Source of the DNA: Porticoccaceae bacterium UBA4026
GTDB lineage: Bacteria; Pseudomonadota; Gammaproteobacteria; Pseudomonadales; Porticoccaceae
Length of the DNA stretch: 10,593 bases
NCBI GenBank assembly: GCA_002382445.1
Contig: DGAQ01000060.1
Span: 38,633-49,225, forward strand
Direction: 5' to 3'
Part shown: positions 8,701 to 10,593 of the stretch, piece after piece
Position numbering within the stretch: the first letter of the stretch is position 1
Layout of the letters: each line of letters starts with the position of its first letter
The notes under the pieces: generated by a model
Database searches by the model: none
The model's input: the letters and a program-made list of their open reading frames with translations, nothing else
Told to the model about the DNA's origin: nothing
Made by a program: the position numbers and the translations under genes

Positions 8701-10387
8701 CAGTTCCATTCGCATCTGTTGCGGCTATGGTGATCGCCGCTGGCGCAGTCACTGTAGGCGCCGCCTGATCCACAACGGTAAGTACCGCTGTGGCAGTTCC
8801 AGTAAGATTAGAGCTATCGGCGACGGTAAATGTAACCGTTGTTGCACCTATCGGGAATACGTCAGGAGCATCATTAGCGATTCCTTCGGTGACAGCACCA
8901 TCTACATTGTCTAGAGAGGATACTGACCCAAGGAACGCCACAATCGCAGCATCAGTCTTTGCTGTTCCGTTAGCGTCAGTAGCGGCAACCGTTGTAGAAG
9001 TTGGCGGAGTGATAACTGGAGGAGACTGATCTTCTACTGTCACAACTGCTGTATTAGAGCCAACATTACCAAGAGAATCAGTAGCACTAAATGTCACGGT
9101 TGTTGGACCAACTGGGAACACTAGTGGCGCATCATTAGTAACAGCGACGCTACCATCAGTCGCATCAGCCGCGCTTGCTTCCTGAAGGAATGCGACAATA
9201 GTTGCATTGCTTGCGGCCGTTCCATCTGCGCTCGCAGCATCAACTGTAATGTTTGCAGGGACGCTGACTGTTGGGCCAGTCGTGTCTTTATTAACTGAAG
9301 CACTAACCGAGTTAGTCTCTAGCGTTGTGGTACCAGTAGCGCTAACAGTAACCGTGCCATCGGGTAGATCACTTGCATCAGCGGTAGCACTCCAGGTGCC
9401 GTCATTACATGCTGCCGCAGAGGTTGAAGCAGAAGCGCTGCCCGACGCTAAAGTGACGACAACCGAAACGCCTGCCATGTTACAAGTTCCCGAAAGGCCG
9501 TAAGCTTCCTGATTAGCCGTTGTTATTACTGAAGGGGTTGCAAGCGCAAGCGCCAAGGCCTCTGCGCGGGTCATAGTGACAGAGTAAGTAGTAGTGCCAG
9601 CCCCGTCCTCAGCAAGGACTGTAATGCTGACTGGATTGCTGCCCACGTTAAGACCAAATGCGTTATTCGATACCGCAACATCGTTTGCTATGTACTCGCT
9701 AACTGCTGCAAAACTATCGGTTAATACGGGTACTAGTGAAACATTACTGACAGGATACGCGACGGCAGCAGTATAACTTGTTGTCGCCGAATCAAACGTC
9801 GGCGTTAACGGAATATTAGTAGTGGTGGAGTGTGACGCAGTTAAGCTGGATAGGGTCGATACCGTTCCGGGTATCTTGCTAACTGCAACGTCAGTCGCTG
9901 AGAGCGTATATCCCGCCGCCGTTGAAGATGCGGTAAATTTTAAGGTGCTACCGTTGAACCCGCTGATCGCGGTCAATGGAACTACATATAAAGTTGTTGG
10001 CTGTACCGCATCAAAGGGCCATCCATCTCCAGAGGTATCCGCCCAAGAGGTAAGGTAATATTTGTCCGTGCTGGCATCATTATCAAAGTCTTCAGTATCA
10101 TCCTTAAACTGAAATGGCTGGGCGCTTTCTCTCAAGCGCTCAGAATAAGCTCCCATTTCCAATACAGAACTATCGTAATGTAATCTAAGACCCAAGCCGG
10201 TTAATTTTGCTTCATCAGTCGCGCTGTAGATGATAGTTAAATCAGTACTCTGCCCCGCAGAGAGTTCTGCAACAGACAAACTACCAGTGACGGTCTGCAC
10301 CTGTGCCGAAGCTGCACCAGCAAGAAAGAGCATCGTAGTCATCAATGTCGCGTTACGATTAGACAGCAGTTTTAAAAGTTTATACAC
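5687..10387 (-). CDS. giant secreted HYR-repeat surface protein with GGGGC C-terminal sorting tag
   Basis: A 1566-residue, Lys/Arg-poor modular protein, probably cell-surface or released. Domains by eye: signal peptide 1-28 (A-S-A then Q29); cohesin-like beta domain 30-170; cadherin-like beta-sandwich (PF12733 style) 178-274; Ig-like module with paired C302/C327 at 283-366; six tandem HYR repeats 369-885; DxDGDG calcium motifs of TSP3 type 886-934; a detached HYR 935-1011; Calx-beta 1014-1116; PKD-like 1117-1219; a second TSP3 stretch 1223-1254; choice-of-anchor U-like module about 1257-1420 (C1370/C1388, ending in D-A-D-G-V-A-D-G and D-P-S-G); invasin-like Ig module 1424-1520; then S-G-G-G-G-C1528, a hydrophobic helix 1536-1550 and RRR 1552-1554. 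The tag resembles JDVT/GlyGly-CTERM signals that are cut by intramembrane proteases. The GTG start is set by AAGAGG nine bases upstream and by the signal peptide. Likely roles are adhesion or matrix/calcium-dependent binding; no enzymatic domain was seen. Confidence 0.88.
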   Translation of the reverse strand: MYKLLKLLSNRNATLMTTMLFLAGAASAQVQTVTGSLSVAELSAGQSTDLTIIYSATDEAKLTGLGLRLHYDSSVLEMGAYSERLRESAQPFQFKDDTEDFDNDASTDKYYLTSWADTSGDGWPFDAVQPTTLYVVPLTAISGFNGSTLKFTASSTAAGYTLSATDVAVSKIPGTVSTLSSLTASHSTTTNIPLTPTFDSATTSYTAAVAYPVSNVSLVPVLTDSFAAVSEYIANDVAVSNNAFGLNVGSNPVSITVLAEDGAGTTTYSVTMTRAEALALALATPSVITTANQEAYGLSGTCNMAGVSVVVTLASGSASASTSAAACNDGTWSATADASDLPDGTVTVSATGTTTLETNSVSASVNKDTTGPTVSVPANITVDAASADGTAASNATIVAFLQEASAADATDGSVAVTNDAPLVFPVGPTTVTFSATDSLGNVGSNTAVVTVEDQSPPVITPPTSTTVAATDANGTAKTDAAIVAFLGSVSSLDNVDGAVTEGIANDAPDVFPIGATTVTFTVADSSNLTGTATAVLTVVDQAAPTVTAPAAITIAATDANGTVATNSAIAAFLAGASVTDNVDTSVTITNDGVATFPLGATTVVFTATDAAGNTGTASAVITVRDQDKPVVSTPADITVAATDANGTSATDADITAFLGGATVSDNVDADLTVSNNAPPVLVLGPTTVTFTATDAAGNVGNATAVITVTDQTEPVINAPAILVVLGDESGLAASTQAIVDFLAGVTATDNVDGDVAVDNNAPTETYPFGTTTVTFTAVDAAGNQATVTTVVNVSLDPIAPELTIADSISINVDMPNSVLASSDPAIAEFIAAAVATDNKDDDSTLIITNDGLDEYPVGVTVVTFSVSDAAGNTTTDSASITLVVLDTDGDGLPDFYETANGLDPEDGSDAAGDLDGDGISNLDEYTGGSDPTRDELAPELTIPADISMAATGRMTDVILGDASAVDNKDGALSPTPSAIGPFKSGLYAITWSISDAAGNSSSAVQSVEIMPLANLTPSSITVEGATVDVSVELSGPAAAYPVTIPISLGGTASAGDVTASADSIVIAEGTKGMVTLSITADGQAESEETVIITLETPTNAALGSVIERTVTIVEENVAPMLSLVVTQSGRAGRIVSSDGGLVTVTASYTDVNVGDTHTFAWATAVSDMPSAVIDGAVATFDPATLGDTIVNAGASVTDSGTTLLTTSDTASIKILAVAPVLGDTDSDGDGVSDAVEGYGDSDDDGIPDYQDNIVESYLAPTSGEMVMQSSVGTKISLGDTALATGNNGVGISEEDVGSAEADYDYLGGLFDFEVSGAQAGASYNIVLPLNIAVPENAVVRKFLDANIGWQAFVENATNAISSTTAANGTCPEAGSASYTDGLTVGATCVQLLIEDGGPNDADGVADGTVTDPSGIATLYFGPPSSDSTITISVAEIKAGGSETAEITVTAVDSDGRNLEGMTITATASLSDSTIGSFSEAGEGVYTATLTPGKSGGDLTITATISDGTDSTSITSSVVTVKKSGGGGCTVGEGQSDLSLILLMLAALMLMARRRLLKTYENISEAK
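5726..5818 (-). other. C-terminal GGGGC/hydrophobic/Arg sorting tag (JDVT- or GlyGly-CTERM-like)
   Basis: Residues 1524-1554 of the large protein: G-G-G-G-C, a short linker with Asp, a Leu/Met/Ala helix and three Arg. This three-part layout is that of bacterial CTERM tags cut by a dedicated rhomboid or glutamic-type intramembrane protease. The linker with Asp ahead of the Leu-rich helix favours the JDVT type, but this is from memory. Twelve further residues follow the Arg cluster. No candidate protease is in the window. Confidence 0.72.
6626..6721 (-). other. TSP3-type calcium-binding linker (second)
   Basis: Residues 1223-1254 carry D-T-D-S-D-G-D-G-V-S-D and D-S-D-D-D-G-I-P-D, two acidic loops of the same TSP3-like type, placed just before the choice-of-anchor U-like module. 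Confidence 0.78.
7586..7732 (-). other. TSP3-type calcium-binding linker (first)
   Basis: Residues 886-934 of the large protein contain D-T-D-G-D-G-L-P-D and D-L-D-G-D-G-I-S-N with an E at the expected last ligand position of each loop. This is the bacterial thrombospondin type 3-like pattern, which binds calcium and usually stiffens a stalk. It separates the tandem HYR block from the detached seventh HYR unit. Confidence 0.8.
7733..9283 (-). repeat. six tandem ~258-bp repeats encoding HYR modules
   Basis: Six consecutive units of 85-89 residues: 369-454, 455-541, 542-626, 627-711, 712-796 and 797-885. Each starts near a Pro-Val/Thr-x-x-P strand, carries an A-T-D-A-N-G-T-type turn followed by an A-I-x-x-F-L helix-like segment, then D-N-V-D, a F-P-x-G-x-T-T-V-x-F-T-A strand, D-A-A-G-N and a closing V-x-D-Q linker. 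The two middle units (542-711) keep the consensus best. The last two have lost the A-T-D-A-N-G turn, and the first has A-S-A-D-G instead. There are no cysteines or the Trp found in many animal HYR domains. Confidence 0.9.
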
Positions 10388-10396
10388 AGTATTGAA

Positions 10397-10402
10397 CCTC
10401 TT
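10397..10402 (-). promoter_or_regulatory. ribosome binding site fixing the GTG start of the surface protein
   Basis: AAGAGG on the - strand, nine bases ahead of GTG (10385-10387). It is the only strong Shine-Dalgarno match near the start and leaves a complete signal peptide. Confidence 0.7.
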
Positions 10403-10436
10403 GGTCTATAAAATAAAAACATATGACTCAACTGTA
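10403..10436 (-). promoter_or_regulatory. weak candidate promoter for the surface-protein operon
   Basis: On the - strand TTGAGT is followed after about 15 bp by TATAGA. An alternative pair is TTGCCT with CATATG at 16 bp. Both are poor matches, and the first would leave a very short leader. A promoter is expected here because a terminator lies just upstream. Confidence 0.2.
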
Positions 10437-10460
10437 TCACTAGGCAAATAGATACACCAC

Positions 10461-10483
10461 AAAAAAAAACCCTTACAAAGGAT
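10461..10483 (-). terminator. small intrinsic terminator of the gene entering from the right
   Basis: On the - strand ATCCTT, a TGT loop and AAGGGT can form a 6-bp stem with one G-U pair, followed directly by a run of eight or nine T. It lies about 65 bp after the stop codon of the partial right-edge gene. The stem is short but the U tract is excellent. Confidence 0.45.
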
Positions 10484-10549
10484 GTTATCAACGATCTTTT
10501 CGTCTAAAACCCCCTCTCTAAATAGCTCTGCTAGGCTCTAGGTTAGTTG

Positions 10550-10593
10550 TTATAAAACAGGCATCAACGTTTCAAGGTGAGCCTCAATCTCAG
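10550..10593 (-). CDS. possible 3' end of a gene entering from the right edge
   Basis: The - strand is open from the window edge through 13 codons ending in H-L-E-T-L-M-P-V-L and TAA (10550-10552). The length is too short to prove coding. The support is a protein-like, amphipathic end and a terminator hairpin placed shortly after the stop. Family unknown. Confidence 0.35.
   Translation of the reverse strand, partial: EIEAHLETLMPVL

Noticed and set aside
7733..9283. CRISPR-like or mobile repeat
   Set aside because: The ~258-bp periodicity is coding, in frame, and matches protein modules; there are no spacers or terminal inverted repeats.
5997..10058. Many + strand open frames of 60-130 codons opposite the large surface-protein gene
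   Set aside because: They mirror the repetitive Thr/Ala/Val/Asp-rich coding strand, recur in each repeat, lack ribosome binding sites and resemble no family. They are antisense shadows.
10461..10469. Run of nine A as a phase-variation tract
   Set aside because: It is better explained as the U tract of the small - strand terminator, and it lies outside any plausible promoter spacer of the surface gene.

Overview
The window looks like chromosomal DNA from a free-living, probably marine, gammaproteobacterium. This is inferred from protein style: a choline dehydrogenase close to the enterobacterial type, an EamA transporter, and above all a very large Asp/Thr/Ala-rich, Lys/Arg-poor secreted protein with HYR repeats, calcium-binding TSP3-type motifs, a choice-of-anchor U-like module and a GGGGC C-terminal sorting tag. 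No plasmid, phage, IS, CRISPR or intact tRNA/rRNA gene was seen.

Left part, + strand (1-3729): the 3' end of an EamA-family drug/metabolite transporter cut by the window edge, a BetA-like FAD-dependent GMC oxidoreductase (862-2547), and a sterol desaturase/fatty acid hydroxylase family membrane di-iron protein (2635-3729). The last two are 87 bp apart with no clear terminator between them and may be cotranscribed. A weak hairpin lies between the transporter and the oxidoreductase, and a short intrinsic terminator follows the desaturase.

Middle (3730-5217): a gene-poor, AT-richer stretch. It holds a decayed-looking protein-like reading on the + strand (about 3747-4293), a small four-helix DoxX/MauE-like membrane protein (4384-4797), a doubtful 47-codon ORF, and a perfect 19-bp-stem bidirectional terminator (5027-5068). 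That terminator separates the + strand genes from the converging - strand operon and may also end a small RNA.

Right part, - strand (5218-10387): a 1566-residue secreted, probably cell-surface, modular protein. It is followed, with a 14-bp overlap, by a small exported NTF2/SnoaL-like protein that starts with GTG inside the last codons of the large gene, so the two are very likely translated as a coupled pair. At the right edge are the last 13 codons of another - strand gene, followed by a short terminator hairpin, so the large gene probably has its own promoter in about 10388-10460.

The most unusual item is the large surface protein: six tandem and one detached HYR repeats framed by cohesin-like, cadherin-like, Calx-beta, PKD-like, anchor-U and invasin-like modules, with a processing tag at the end and an overlapping small exported partner of unknown role. 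The left-hand metabolic genes and the right-hand surface operon show no evident functional link.
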